NCBI RefSeq assembly: GCF_027924405.1
Contig: NZ_AP026978.1
Location: 1,798,001 to 1,862,000, forward strand
Origin: Nocardia sputorum
GTDB lineage: Bacteria > Actinomycetota > Actinomycetes > Mycobacteriales > Mycobacteriaceae
DNA: 64,000 nucleotides
Direction of reading: 5' to 3'
Positions 18,176 through 28,056 of the stretch are shown piece by piece. The notes under the pieces were generated by a model. The model worked only from the letters and a program-made list of their open reading frames with translations. It was not told the origin of the DNA and made no database searches. Both the position numbers and the translations under genes were made by a program. The first letter of the stretch is position 1, and each line of letters begins with the position of its first letter.

Positions 18176-19129
18176 CTACGCGATGAGAGTCGTATGGGGA
18201 GATCTGCCGTACGCCTCGCGGTACGCGCTGGCGAACCGTCCGGGATGGGCGAAGCCCCACGCCGCGGCGATCGAGGTCACGGTGTGGCCGTCGTCGGACG
18301 AGCAGTCGCGCAGCTGTTCGTGCGCGGCGCGCAGGCGAAGCCGCCGCAGATACGCCATGGGTGTGGTGTCGAGATGGCGACGGAACGCCAGTTGCAGTGC
18401 GCGGACGGTGACATAGGAGGCCGCGGCGATGTCGGCGACGGTGATGTCCTCGGTGAGGTGCGACTCGAGGTAGGCCAGCGCGCGTCGCACCGTGTCGGGG
18501 TGGGCGTCGTTGCGGTCGTGCGCCGTCGGATCGGTGTGCGCGGTGCTCGGGAAAGCATGCAGCACGGTGGCGGCCAGGTACTGGGCGGCCGTGGAGGTGA
18601 TCAGCGGCTGCTCGCGTACCGTGCGGTCGGCGGCGAGACCGCGCATGTGCTCCAGGACGCCCGAGAGGTGGCGCGCGGCGGCCGGTGACACCGGCCGATG
18701 ACCCGTCAGCCGGACCGGTTCCAGGTCATGGTCCGGGGCCGAGGCCGCGACTTGGGTCAGCAGCGCGGGATCGAACATCGTGATGCTGTAGCGAGCGTGG
18801 TGGACCACCCCGGAATACGGCAGATCCGGCGGAGTGAGCAGCCCGAGTTCACCGGGCTGGAAGAAGTCGGTCGTGCCGTCGGCGTAGTTCTCTTCGATCG
18901 TCCCCGCGTCGACCTGGCACAGGCATATCTTGCCCAGCGGCTGGGCGTCGTACCGCATGTCGAAGCTCAGTTCGAGGTCGTCCAGGCTGACCGGACCGAG
19001 CATCGTCCGGGTGATGTCCGTCCGGACGGGGACACCGGTGCTGTTGCCGATCCGCATCCTGGTGTAGTTGCGATTGAGGAACCGCTCGGTATCACCCAAA
19101 CTGTCGCTGTGGAAGGCCAATGACTCCAT
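18176..19129 (-). CDS. AraC-family transcriptional regulator
   Basis: The 317-residue protein has an N-terminal AraC-binding-like domain (cupin-like, strands around residues 30-160) and a C-terminal double helix-turn-helix beginning LAYLESHLTEDITVADIAAASYVTVRALQLAFRRH and ending with AAWGFAHPGRFASAYREAYG. This architecture matches the XylS/FeaR-like regulators of actinobacteria. The ATG at 19129 with AGGAG about 10 bases upstream is chosen. The target is not obvious because no catabolic operon lies next to it. Confidence 0.88.
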   Translation of the reverse strand: MESLAFHSDSLGDTERFLNRNYTRMRIGNSTGVPVRTDITRTMLGPVSLDDLELSFDMRYDAQPLGKICLCQVDAGTIEENYADGTTDFFQPGELGLLTPPDLPYSGVVHHARYSITMFDPALLTQVAASAPDHDLEPVRLTGHRPVSPAAARHLSGVLEHMRGLAADRTVREQPLITSTAAQYLAATVLHAFPSTAHTDPTAHDRNDAHPDTVRRALAYLESHLTEDITVADIAAASYVTVRALQLAFRRHLDTTPMAYLRRLRLRAAHEQLRDCSSDDGHTVTSIAAAWGFAHPGRFASAYREAYGRSPHTTLIA

Positions 19130-19489
19130 CGCGGCGACACTCCTGCTCTGTCGGATACGGCATCCCACCCGGCACGTCGTCAAGGTTGTCCGAGCCACGC
19201 TGCTCGGCGTACGGACTGGCCACAACCGCTGTCATTCGGCCAGGTAGGTGATGTGCCGGCGATTCGCATCCCGGTCACACCGCAGCGGAGAGTACCCACT
19301 GCGCCGGGACCCAATCGCCGAGAACCTTTCCACTCTATCCCCGTGACAAGAGCGGCGAGCAGAGTCGAACAGCGCGTCCCGATCCGCCGGGGGCTCGTTA
19401 TTGTTTCGTCCTCGCCTCAGCGGCCACCCTGACCACGGGGGCCAGGTCGCCCTCTCATACGAAACCGTCCCCAGAGACGAGGAGGTCCT
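19130..19489. other. Intergenic region upstream of a 49-aa ORF
   Basis: No gene recognised. The segment is flanked by the AraC gene and a short gene with a strong ribosome site, so it must hold their divergent promoters, but no clear -35/-10 pair was found. Confidence 0.35.
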
Positions 19490-19639
19490 ATGGTTTCGCG
19501 GGACACGATCGCGCAGTTGCGCCAGGACATCACCACCGCGGAGGACGCGGGCGACGAAGCGAACGCCGAGCGTTTGCGCCGGGAGCTCGCGGAAGCGGTC
19601 CGGGAGGCGGGCAAGAGCGCCGAGCCCGGGCAACCATGA
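19490..19639 (+). CDS. Small helical protein (49 aa)
   Basis: The product is highly charged and almost entirely predicted helical (IAQLRQDITTAEDAGDEANA, then ERLRRELAEAVREAGK), like a short coiled coil. GGAGG lies 5 bases before the ATG and third codon positions are GC-rich, so translation is likely. No family is recognised. It is too short for most gene finders. Confidence 0.6.
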   Translation: MVSRDTIAQLRQDITTAEDAGDEANAERLRRELAEAVREAGKSAEPGQP

Positions 19640-19694
19640 CGCATCGGTACACGCGGAGGCCGGCCGCACGCGGCGCCACCGGCCTCCGCGCCGA

Positions 19695-20120
19695 TCATCC
19701 GGCGCTCTCCCGATTCTCCAGCCCCACGGCTTCGGTGAGTTCCTGGCGGTGACGCCGCAGTTCCGGGTGTTCGGCGCTCAGCTCGCTCATCAGGTCGGCC
19801 AATCCGTCGGCGACGGCGTTGAGCTTCTGCTGGACCGCGGCGTCGGAGCGGCTCTGCGTGTTCTGCAGTAGCGCGACGAGCAGGAACGTGATGATCGTCG
19901 TCGCGGTGTTGATGACCAGCTGCCAGGTGTCCACGCTCGGTAGCAAGAAGATCGTCGGCGCCCAGACCAGGACCAGAAGCACACAGAAGACGAAGAATCC
20001 CGCCTTGGAGGCCAGTGCGCTGGCCGCTGTCGCGAATCGGTCGAACACCGACAACTTCCCGTTGACATCCGAGGGCATGGTCGCGGGTTCGGGGACGGTG
20101 TGTTCAGCGTGCTCAGCCAT
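19695..20120 (-). CDS. Low-affinity iron permease family protein
   Basis: The 141-residue protein has two membrane segments (about residues 40-62 and 66-85) followed by a cytoplasmic helix, the arrangement of the bacterial Iron_permease (Fet4-related) family. The conserved core reads FDRFATAASALASKAGFFVFC then TWQLVINTATTIITFLLVALLQNTQ. Most bacterial members have not been tested for iron transport. It lies alone between divergent neighbours. Confidence 0.82.
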   Translation of the reverse strand: MAEHAEHTVPEPATMPSDVNGKLSVFDRFATAASALASKAGFFVFCVLLVLVWAPTIFLLPSVDTWQLVINTATTIITFLLVALLQNTQSRSDAAVQQKLNAVADGLADLMSELSAEHPELRRHRQELTEAVGLENRESAG

Positions 20121-20252
20121 GGGAGTCCTCTCCGAATACCGATCCAGACGGGCTTCGGGTTACCGCTCCCGGTCCCGCTCAAACGCTATGGATGGTCGGC
20201 GGGAGGCTGCGCCACCGGCGCGATCGCGGTGCGAATCCGTTGCGGCCGTTGA

Positions 20253-21209
20253 TCATTCGTCGGGATCGTCGCGCGGCGGCAGATAGGGTTCGGCATCTTC
20301 CGGATGGCCGTGGGCGATGTTGCGCGCTCGAGCCAGCTCGGCGTCCAGTTCCGCGCCCAACAGGACCGCGATGTTCGAGATCCACAGCCAGACGAGGAAG
20401 ACGACGACGCCACCCAGGGAACCGTAGACCCGGTTGTAGGAGCCGAAGTGACCGACATAGAAGGCGAATCCCCAGGACGCGCCTGCCCAGAGCACCACGG
20501 CCAGCGCGCTGCCCGGGGTCAGCCACCGGAATCCCGGCTGTCGCACGTTGGGCGCCGCCCAATACAGCAGGGCGAAGACGAGGCTGATCAGCGCCATCAT
20601 CACCGGCCACTTGACGATGCCCCACACCGTGATCGTCGCCTGCCCGAGCCCGAGCCAGCGGCCGACCTGGTCGGCGAGCGAACCGCTGACGACCACGCCG
20701 ACCGTGCAGACGCCCAGCAGGACCACCACCGCGGCGGTCAGGGCCACCCGCACCGGCACGGTCTTCCAGATCGGCCGTCCCTCCTGGATGTCGTAGATCG
20801 CGTTGGTCGCGCGCATGAACGCCCCGATGTACGCGGACGCGGTCCACAGCGCCGACGCCAACCCGACCAACGCCAGCGGTCCGGCCGGGGTCTGCGCCTC
20901 CTCGATGCCGTTCACCGCGTCCACGAGCAGATCTGTCCCGCCGCCCGGCCCGATCTCGCGAAGGGTGTCCACCAGCGCCCGGGTGTCGTCGCGTCCCAGC
21001 ATGCCCAGTCCGGCGGTCAACACGATCAAGCCCGGAAACAGCGACAGCACGCTGTAATACGTCAATGCCGCGGCCCAGTCGGTGAGATTGTCGCGCTGGA
21101 ACTCGCCGACCGATCGGGTGACCACACCCCACCACGACCGTCCCGGCAGATCGGCCGGGCTGCGCAGCCGGCGTCGCGCCGCGAACCTCTTCTGCAAGTT
21201 TTGCGCCAC
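20253..21209 (-). CDS. YihY/BrkB-family membrane protein
   Basis: The 318-residue protein has six membrane segments and the family motif AALTYYSVLSLFPGLIVL in the first of them, plus SLGGVVVFLVWLWISNIAVLLGAELDAEL in the last. This family was once annotated as RNase BN in error; its role is unclear. The GTG at 21209 is chosen because GGGAGG sits 7 bases upstream; further in-frame starts exist upstream to 21278. The C-terminus is short and acidic. Confidence 0.9.
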   Translation of the reverse strand: MAQNLQKRFAARRRLRSPADLPGRSWWGVVTRSVGEFQRDNLTDWAAALTYYSVLSLFPGLIVLTAGLGMLGRDDTRALVDTLREIGPGGGTDLLVDAVNGIEEAQTPAGPLALVGLASALWTASAYIGAFMRATNAIYDIQEGRPIWKTVPVRVALTAAVVVLLGVCTVGVVVSGSLADQVGRWLGLGQATITVWGIVKWPVMMALISLVFALLYWAAPNVRQPGFRWLTPGSALAVVLWAGASWGFAFYVGHFGSYNRVYGSLGGVVVFLVWLWISNIAVLLGAELDAELARARNIAHGHPEDAEPYLPPRDDPDE

Positions 21210-21360
21210 ACTCACACCTCCCGCTGGCGGCGAATACCCGCCGTGCCGGTCCCGAAACCCACTCCACGCCAGGAGCATTCGGTGCCGACGAGCGGGCCGC
21301 GCGCAGTGCTGAGAGCACGGGAAATTCCGTTGTTCCCGGCACGGCGGGACCGTAACGTCG

Positions 21361-21391
21361 CTTCGGTTTGTACACCGATCGACCGAAGGAG
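21361..21391 (+). promoter_or_regulatory. Inverted repeat overlapping the FBP gene ribosome site
   Basis: CTTCGGT (21361-21367) and ACCGAAG (21382-21388) are perfect inverted copies around a 14-base loop. The right arm overlaps the AAGGAG ribosome site of the gene starting at 21401. If transcribed, the hairpin could hide the ribosome site; it could equally be a protein-binding operator. Confidence 0.4.
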
Positions 21392-21400
21392 ATCTCCCTC

Positions 21401-21886
21401 ATGGAACCTGTCACCGAACGCGACATCAGGTCGTCGTTCGTCAACTGTTCGAAAGGAGACGCCAAGCGGCTACCCGTGCCCAGGGACCTGGACGAGCGGC
21501 CCTGGGCGGATCTGGACTTCCTCGGCTGGAGCGATCCGTCCTTGCCGGGACGCGGCTATCTGGTCGTCCCGCAGGACGACCGCCTGGTCGGCGTCGCGTT
21601 GCGGTACGCCACCGGCGGCACCGGCCGGGCGCAGATGTGCACGATCTGCCTGACCACCCACACCGGCGGCGGAGTCTCGCTGATGACCGCGCACAAAGCC
21701 GGCGAGTCCGGGCGCCGGGGCAACTCGGTCGGCACCTACATGTGCACCGACCTCGCCTGCTCGCTGTACGCGCGGAACAAGAAGCGGCCGGCGCTCGGAA
21801 GCCGGTACCGCGAGGATCTCACGCCCGAAGAGAAGGTCGAGCGGGTGCGCGAGAATCTTTCGGCGTTCCTCGCGAAGCTGTACTGA
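21401..21886 (+). CDS. EF-G-binding (FBP/FusB-type C-terminal) zinc protein
   Basis: The 161-residue protein matches the FBP family, whose C-terminal treble-clef zinc finger in FusB/FusC binds elongation factor G. Two CxxC-like pairs are visible: MCTICLTTH near residue 80 and MCTDLAC near residue 115. In staphylococci such proteins confer fusidic acid resistance by releasing stalled EF-G. Actinobacterial homologues are common and not proven to give resistance. AAGGAG precedes the ATG. Confidence 0.85.
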   Translation: MEPVTERDIRSSFVNCSKGDAKRLPVPRDLDERPWADLDFLGWSDPSLPGRGYLVVPQDDRLVGVALRYATGGTGRAQMCTICLTTHTGGGVSLMTAHKAGESGRRGNSVGTYMCTDLACSLYARNKKRPALGSRYREDLTPEEKVERVRENLSAFLAKLY

Positions 21887-21905
21887 CCCCCTCGTCCATC
21901 CTTCC

Positions 21906-21922
21906 GGCAGCCGAGGGCTGCC
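21906..21922 (+). terminator. Short hairpin after the FBP gene
   Basis: GGCAGCC (21906-21912) pairs with GGCTGCC (21916-21922) around GAG, 20 bases after the stop codon. There is no T-run. It is a plausible terminator. Confidence 0.4.
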
Positions 21923-22100
21923 CACCCGAACGGAGGTAGCTGCCATGTGCCGACACTCGAGAACCACCCACCTCGTCCACTCCGAAACATCCAGCATCGC
22001 AGGAGAATTCGGGGTGTACGTGCCTCCTCGCCGGTCGAGTCGGTCCGGATCGCCCCGGGCCGTCCCGTCCGGCGAGGAGGCACGGCTCATGCCGAGCGCG

Positions 22101-22523
22101 CTAGCCGGCCGAGTCGTCCGTCGGCTCCCACACCGCACGCAGGCTGGGTGCGCCCGGGACGAGATCGGGCAGGTCGGGCACCGCTTCGGCGTCGGCGACG
22201 AGCGGGGCGATGATCGCCGCGTGCTGGTCGCGGGCCAGCCGCGCCGCCTGCCTGCCCGCTTCGGTCACCGCGCGGCCCAGCTGTTCCGGTGTGCCGCGCA
22301 AGGCGGCCGACGCGAATCGCACGTCGACGAGGACGCCCGCCGCGTCCACGGTCACCGCCACCAGCTTGTCCGCCGACTCGGCGGTGCACCGCACCGCGGC
22401 CAGCTCGTCGCGCACCTGCGCCAGGTGGGTGCGCTGCTCGGCGAGCGCGTCCAGGATGTAGTCCACCTGATTGCGGATTCCGCTGTTGGCGGAGCGCAGA
22501 CCGTCGCGTTCCCACCGATCCAC
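22101..22523 (-). CDS. YbaB/EbfC-like protein
   Basis: The 140-residue product has the YbaB fold: an N-terminal helix around RNQVDYILDALAEQRTHLAQVRDELAAV, then strands VAVTVDAAGVLVDVRF and a C-terminal helix. Proteins of this type occur beside ESX loci and as nucleoid-associated proteins in actinobacteria. The GTG at 22523 is chosen because AGGAGG lies 9 bases upstream; the frame is open to 22547. No ESX genes are next to it. Confidence 0.72.
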   Translation of the reverse strand: MDRWERDGLRSANSGIRNQVDYILDALAEQRTHLAQVRDELAAVRCTAESADKLVAVTVDAAGVLVDVRFASAALRGTPEQLGRAVTEAGRQAARLARDQHAAIIAPLVADAEAVPDLPDLVPGAPSLRAVWEPTDDSAG

Positions 22524-22653
22524 CGGCACCGACCTCCTCGAGTCCACGTCATCCCCCGGTGCGTCGCCGTGTGGCAGCGTCCGAGAACAAGGCAGGAATT
22601 GTCCGGCAGACCTGGCGCCGGCGCCGCGTGCGCGTTTCCCATGCTGGGAATGG

Positions 22654-23055
22654 TCAGGCCGGTGCCGTATCGGTTTCGTGCACCGTCAGCCAGCGAACCG
22701 CGCCTGGATCCTCGGTCGTCAGCACGGCCGTGACCCGACGACGAGTGACGTTTCCCGCGGCCCGGTGCGTCTCCAGGAATCGCACTACCGCGATATCGCC
22801 GGACCTGGAGAGTTCTTCGATTTCGGACACCTCGATGGTCAAGCCGGGCACGGCGTTTCGCGCACCACGGACGCCCGCGAGCAAGGAGCTGCGCCCGAGC
22901 ACTTCGCCGTCGGTCGTCACCATGCTGAACCGCTCGTGTTGCGCCGCCGCGAACCGCTCGAACACCTCGACCGGCGCCTCCGACCCGAGCCACGTCCCCA
23001 GGTCGGCGTGCAAGCGCTCGACCGCATCGACCACATTCACACCCACGCGCGGCAT
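22654..23055 (-). CDS. NTF2-like (SnoaL/DUF4440-type) protein
   Basis: The 133-residue protein has the cone-shaped NTF2 pattern: an N-terminal helix WLGSEAPVEVFERFAAAQ, then MVTTDGEVLGRSSLLAGV, and strands IAVVRFLETH and RRVTAVLTTEDPGAVRWLTVHE. Members are small-molecule-binding proteins or isomerases of unknown specificity. The start codon is uncertain because the ribosome site before 23055 is weak. It is divergent from the dehydrogenase gene. Confidence 0.72.
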   Translation of the reverse strand: MPRVGVNVVDAVERLHADLGTWLGSEAPVEVFERFAAAQHERFSMVTTDGEVLGRSSLLAGVRGARNAVPGLTIEVSEIEELSRSGDIAVVRFLETHRAAGNVTRRRVTAVLTTEDPGAVRWLTVHETDTAPA

Positions 23056-23203
23056 CGTACGCAGGCCCACGCGCGGCGTGGCGTGACCGCTGCACACCGC
23101 GGCGTGACGCGGACCGATGGCGGCCGTTGCGAACAGTGCGATAGCCAGACCGGTGCGGCCACTGCGGTGGGTGCGGACGCCCCTGGGCGGTAGCGTCGGC
23201 GGA

Positions 23204-24316
23204 ATGAAGATTCGTGGAGCGGTCCTGGAGCGGATCGCGGCGCCGGCGCCGTTCGCCGAGTCGGCGCCGATCACCGTGTGCGATCTGGAGCTGCGCGAGC
23301 CGGGGCCCGGTGAGCTGCTGGTCCGGATCGAGGCGGCGGGCCTGTGCCACTCGGACCTGTCCGTGGTGGACGGCAACCGGGTCCGCCCGGTGCCCATGCT
23401 GCTGGGCCACGAGGCGGCGGGGAGGGTGGAGGCGCTCGGCCCCGGCGACGGCGATATCGCGGTCGGGCAGCGCGTGGTCATGACCTTCCTGCCGCGGTGC
23501 GGCGAGTGCGCGGGGTGCGCGACCGACGGGCGCACCCCGTGCGTGCCCGGCAGTGCCGCCAACAACGCCGGTGAGTTGCTCAACGGTGGGCGGCGGCTGT
23601 TCCGTGACGGCGCCGAGGTGCACCACCACTTGGGCGTCTCCGCTTTCGCCACGCACGCGGTGGTGGACCGCAGGTCGGTGGTGCCGGTCGACGACGACGT
23701 GCCGCCCGAGGTGGCCGCGGTGCTCGGCTGCGCGGTGCTGACCGGCGGCGGCGCCCTGCTCAATTCGGCGCGTCCGGGCACCGGGGACCGGATCATGGTC
23801 GTCGGCCTGGGCGGTGTGGGTATGGCGGCAGTGCTGGTGGCGGTGTCGCTCGCCGCCGAGGGGCACGAGGTGATCGCGGTCGACACCGTGGCGGACAAAC
23901 TCGCTCTCGCCCGGGAGCTAGGCGCGCACGCCGCCTACACCCCGGCCGAGGTCGCCGAGCTCGGGGTGCAAGCCGAGGTGGTGGTCGAGGCGGCGGGCAA
24001 CGTCCGCGCGTTCGAGACCGCCGTCGCCGCGACCGCGCCCGGGGGCACGACCGTCACCGTCGGACTGCCCGCGCCCGATGCCCGGGCGGCTATCTCGCCG
24101 CTGGCCTTGGTCGCGCAGGGACGTTCGATCGTCGGCAGCTACCTCGGCTCCGCGGTGCCGTCCCGGGACATTCCCGAGTACGTCCGCATGTGGCGGTCGG
24201 GACGGCTGCCGGTGGAGCGGCTCGTCTCGGCGCATGTGGGGCTCGACGAGATCAACCGTGCCATGGACGAACTCGCCGCAGGCCACGCCTTGCGCCAGGT
24301 CATCGTCTTCGACTGA
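23204..24316 (+). CDS. Zinc-dependent alcohol dehydrogenase (MDR family)
   Basis: The 370-residue enzyme oxidises alcohols or aldehyde adducts with NAD(P). It has the catalytic zinc ligands GLCHSD and LGHEAAG, the structural zinc loop CGECAGCATDGRTPC, and a Rossmann motif VVGLGGVGMAAV near residue 205. The acidic residue after the second strand (AVDTV) suggests NAD. The layout resembles class III-like and aryl-alcohol dehydrogenases; the substrate is unknown. It converges on a MarR gene with 42 bases between stop codons. Confidence 0.93.
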   Translation: MKIRGAVLERIAAPAPFAESAPITVCDLELREPGPGELLVRIEAAGLCHSDLSVVDGNRVRPVPMLLGHEAAGRVEALGPGDGDIAVGQRVVMTFLPRCGECAGCATDGRTPCVPGSAANNAGELLNGGRRLFRDGAEVHHHLGVSAFATHAVVDRRSVVPVDDDVPPEVAAVLGCAVLTGGGALLNSARPGTGDRIMVVGLGGVGMAAVLVAVSLAAEGHEVIAVDTVADKLALARELGAHAAYTPAEVAELGVQAEVVVEAAGNVRAFETAVAATAPGGTTVTVGLPAPDARAAISPLALVAQGRSIVGSYLGSAVPSRDIPEYVRMWRSGRLPVERLVSAHVGLDEINRAMDELAAGHALRQVIVFD

Positions 24317-24358
24317 CCCCGGCCGCCGAATCCTCGGTTCGCCGGCGCGTCACGTCGC

Positions 24359-24793
24359 TCATCCGGTGGGGCGGTCCAGCCCGTCGACGAAACGGGCGAG
24401 GAGACGGGCGAACTCGGCGCGCTCGGCGGGAGTCCAGTCCGCCATCGCCTCGGCCATGGCGGCGCGCCTGCCCGCCCTGGCCTCGGCCACCGCCCGATGT
24501 CCCGCTGCGGTCAGGCGTAGGACCGAACGCCGTCCGTCGCGCTGATCGGCGACCCGTTCCAGCAGGCCGGAGGACACCGCCTGGGCCACCAGGCGACTGG
24601 CCCTCGGCTGATCGACGCCGAGGGCGGGAGCGAGCGCGCCGACCGTGTCGGCCGCGCCGTCGGCCACGGCGTCGAGCGCGCGGAACACGGCGACGGGAAT
24701 AGCGCCGTCGCTCAGCGCACCCCGCGTCTGCCTGCGCCGGATCCGGACCATCGCCGCTTCCACGGCGACGGTGATCGCGTCGTGCTCGTCCAT
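24359..24793 (-). CDS. MarR-family transcriptional regulator
   Basis: The 144-residue protein has the MarR winged helix: ALGVDQPRASRLVAQAVSSGLLER as the recognition region and the wing DQRDGRRSVLRLTAAG. It should form a dimer that binds a palindrome and responds to a phenolic or drug-like ligand. It is divergent from another small winged-helix gene, and the AT-rich region between them is the likely operator. Confidence 0.9.
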   Translation of the reverse strand: MDEHDAITVAVEAAMVRIRRRQTRGALSDGAIPVAVFRALDAVADGAADTVGALAPALGVDQPRASRLVAQAVSSGLLERVADQRDGRRSVLRLTAAGHRAVAEARAGRRAAMAEAMADWTPAERAEFARLLARFVDGLDRPTG

Positions 24794-24870
24794 TCGTTCA
24801 CTCTGTCATGCCCGAAATTCATATGTAAGAATGCATGTACTTGTTCATAGACATATTCAGGAGAGTGGTT
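24794..24870. promoter_or_regulatory. AT-rich divergent promoter region of two MarR-type genes
   Basis: This 77-base region is clearly AT-richer than its surroundings and includes the palindromic hexamers CATATG (24821-24826) and TGCATG-like repeats followed by ACATATT. It likely holds both promoters and a MarR operator, but no single long palindrome could be fixed by eye. Confidence 0.4.
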
Positions 24871-26242
<1,372 letters not shown>

Positions 26243-26279
26243 TCGAGCGTCGGCAGCCGCGCCGCGATGGAGCGCGACC

Positions 26280-26780
26280 GTGAGCGGCTCGGAGCGGGAC
26301 GATCACAAGGGCGGCGGAGAAGTCGTCAAGGTGGTCGCGTTCATCGCGGCCCTGATCCTGGTGCTCGGCTTCTATTTCCTGCTGCTGGGCCGGATCGCGC
26401 TCGGCCTGATCGGTTCCGGCGAGGTGGCGGCGATCGTGATCGGCGTCGGCGTCCTCATCCTGCCGCTGCTGGGCGTCTGGATCGTCGTGGCCACCGTGCG
26501 CGCGGCCCTGGCGCATCAGCACCTGGCGCGGCGGATCCACGACGAGGGCCTCGAGCTCGACACCTCCGCATTACCGCGGCTGCCGTCCGGCCGTATCCAG
26601 CGCGCGGCCGCTGACGAGTTGTTCGCGACGGTCAAGGCCGAGTGGGAGGCCGATCCGGACAACTGGCGCGTCTCCTACCGCCTCGCGCGCGCCTACGACT
26701 ACGCGGGTGACCGCATCCGAGCCCGCGAGACCATGCGCCGCGCGGTCGCGCTGGAACGGCACGAGCGCGACACCGCCTGA
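26280..26780 (+). CDS. Conserved membrane protein with TPR-like tail (Rv2772c-like)
   Basis: The 166-residue protein has two membrane segments (about residues 15-37 and 43-72) and a cytoplasmic C-terminal domain. The last part, LFATVKAEWEADPDNWRVSYRLARAYDYAGDRIRARETMRRAV, looks like a single tetratricopeptide pair. The gene sits between dapB and the flavodoxin-like gene, the position of Rv2772c in M. tuberculosis. Its function is unknown. The GTG at 26280 follows a GGAG. Confidence 0.8.
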   Translation: MSGSERDDHKGGGEVVKVVAFIAALILVLGFYFLLLGRIALGLIGSGEVAAIVIGVGVLILPLLGVWIVVATVRAALAHQHLARRIHDEGLELDTSALPRLPSGRIQRAAADELFATVKAEWEADPDNWRVSYRLARAYDYAGDRIRARETMRRAVALERHERDTA

Positions 26781-26808
26781 CGGCCACGCGGGCCGATACC
26801 ATCGCAGG

Positions 26809-27261
26809 GTGGCCCGGTTGCTGATCATCCATCACACGCCGTCCCCGCATATGCAGGCGATGTTCGAGGCCGTCGTCTCCGGGGCCACCGACCCCGAGAT
26901 CGAAGGCGTGGAAGTCGTGCGCCGCGCCGCACTGGCCGTCACCGCCCCCGACGTTCTGGCCGCCGACGGATACCTGCTGGGGAGCCCGGCGAACCTGGGT
27001 TACATGAGCGGTGCGCTCAAGCACGCGTTCGACACGATCTACTACCCGTGTCTGGACTCCACACGCGGTCGGCCGTACGGCCTGTACCTGCACGGCAACG
27101 AAGGCACCGAGGGCGCCGAGCGCGGCGTGGTGCGCATCACCACCGGGCTCGGCTGGGACCAGGCCGCCGCCGCGGTCGTGATCTCCGGGTCGCCCGGCAA
27201 GGACGACCTGCAGCGATGCTGGGAACTCGGGGCCACGCTCGCGGCCGGGCTCATGACCTGA
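26809..27261 (+). CDS. Flavodoxin-like protein (Rv2771c-like)
   Basis: The 150-residue product has the flavodoxin/NAD(P)H-dependent FMN-reductase fold: IIHHTPSPHMQAMFEAV as the phosphate-binding start, then DGYLLGSPANLGYMSGALKHAFDTIYY and GLYLHGN. It should bind FMN and serve in electron transfer. The position after the Rv2772c-like gene is conserved. The ribosome site before the GTG at 26809 is weak, so the start is uncertain by a few codons. Confidence 0.82.
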   Translation: MARLLIIHHTPSPHMQAMFEAVVSGATDPEIEGVEVVRRAALAVTAPDVLAADGYLLGSPANLGYMSGALKHAFDTIYYPCLDSTRGRPYGLYLHGNEGTEGAERGVVRITTGLGWDQAAAAVVISGSPGKDDLQRCWELGATLAAGLMT

Positions 27262-27369
27262 GCCCCCCGAATTCTGGTGTCTGACCCTCGCGCACCATTG
27301 CCCGGCATACTGTCTGCGGTTGTTGTCGCGGTGGGGATGTGGACGAGTAGCTCGGGATGGGAGAGCCAG

Positions 27370-28056
27370 GTGACCTGGGCCGAAGGGAACGAGAACGCCC
27401 CGCGCCGAATCGGACTGGTCGAGGACCACGAATCGGTCGCGATCGGTCTCGCCGCGATGCTGGCGCCGGAGCCGGATCTCGATCTGGTGCTGACCGCGGG
27501 CACCGTGCCGGAACTGCTGGCCGCGGCCGACGGCGCGCCGCCGCTGGATCTGGTGGTGCTGGATCTGCGGCTGGCCGACGGATCCTCACCCGAGGACAAC
27601 GTGCGCGCCCTGCGTGGCCGCGGCATGGAGGTACTGGTCTTCACGGGCGCGGACAACGCCTTCCTGGTGCGCGCCGCCGCGCGTGCGGGTGTCTTGGGTG
27701 TGGTGCGCAAATCCGAGGACGTGCCGACCGTCGTCGCCGCCGTGCGCCGCGCGGCCAGCGGCGAGCAGGTCGTCACCACCGACTGGGCGGCCGCCATCGA
27801 CGGTGATCCGCAACTGTCCGACGTGGGCCTGAGCCCGCGTCAGGAGGAAGTGCTGACGCTCTACGCGTCCGGGGAGAAAGCATCCCGGGTCGCGCGGTTG
27901 ACAGGTCTGTCCGAGCAGACGGTCAACGATTATCTCGGCCGGATCCGCCAGAAGTACGCCGACGCCGGCCGTCCGGCGCCGACCAAGACCGACCTGTACA
28001 AGCGGGCGGTGGAAGACGGCTGGCTGCCGGTCCCCGAGCGGCAGCCGCGCGGATGA
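27370..28056 (+). CDS. Response regulator, NarL/LuxR family
   Basis: The 228-residue protein has a receiver domain with the acidic pair near residue 19 (VEDH), the phosphoacceptor Asp65 (VVLDLRLADG), the switch residue in VFTGAD and the conserved Lys in VRKSED. The C-terminal LuxR helix-turn-helix is LSPRQEEVLTLYASGEKASRVARLTGLSEQTVNDYL. The GTG at 27370 has GGGAGAG upstream; an ATG at 27337 is an alternative. Its stop overlaps the start of the sensor-kinase gene (ATGA), so they are coupled. Confidence 0.9.
   Translation: MTWAEGNENAPRRIGLVEDHESVAIGLAAMLAPEPDLDLVLTAGTVPELLAAADGAPPLDLVVLDLRLADGSSPEDNVRALRGRGMEVLVFTGADNAFLVRAAARAGVLGVVRKSEDVPTVVAAVRRAASGEQVVTTDWAAAIDGDPQLSDVGLSPRQEEVLTLYASGEKASRVARLTGLSEQTVNDYLGRIRQKYADAGRPAPTKTDLYKRAVEDGWLPVPERQPRG

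Noticed and set aside
21945..22733. ORF on the plus strand after the FBP gene with a good GGAGG site
   Set aside because: The product runs antisense through the YbaB-like gene and lacks homology; only the first 40 codons could be a short peptide, which I cannot support.
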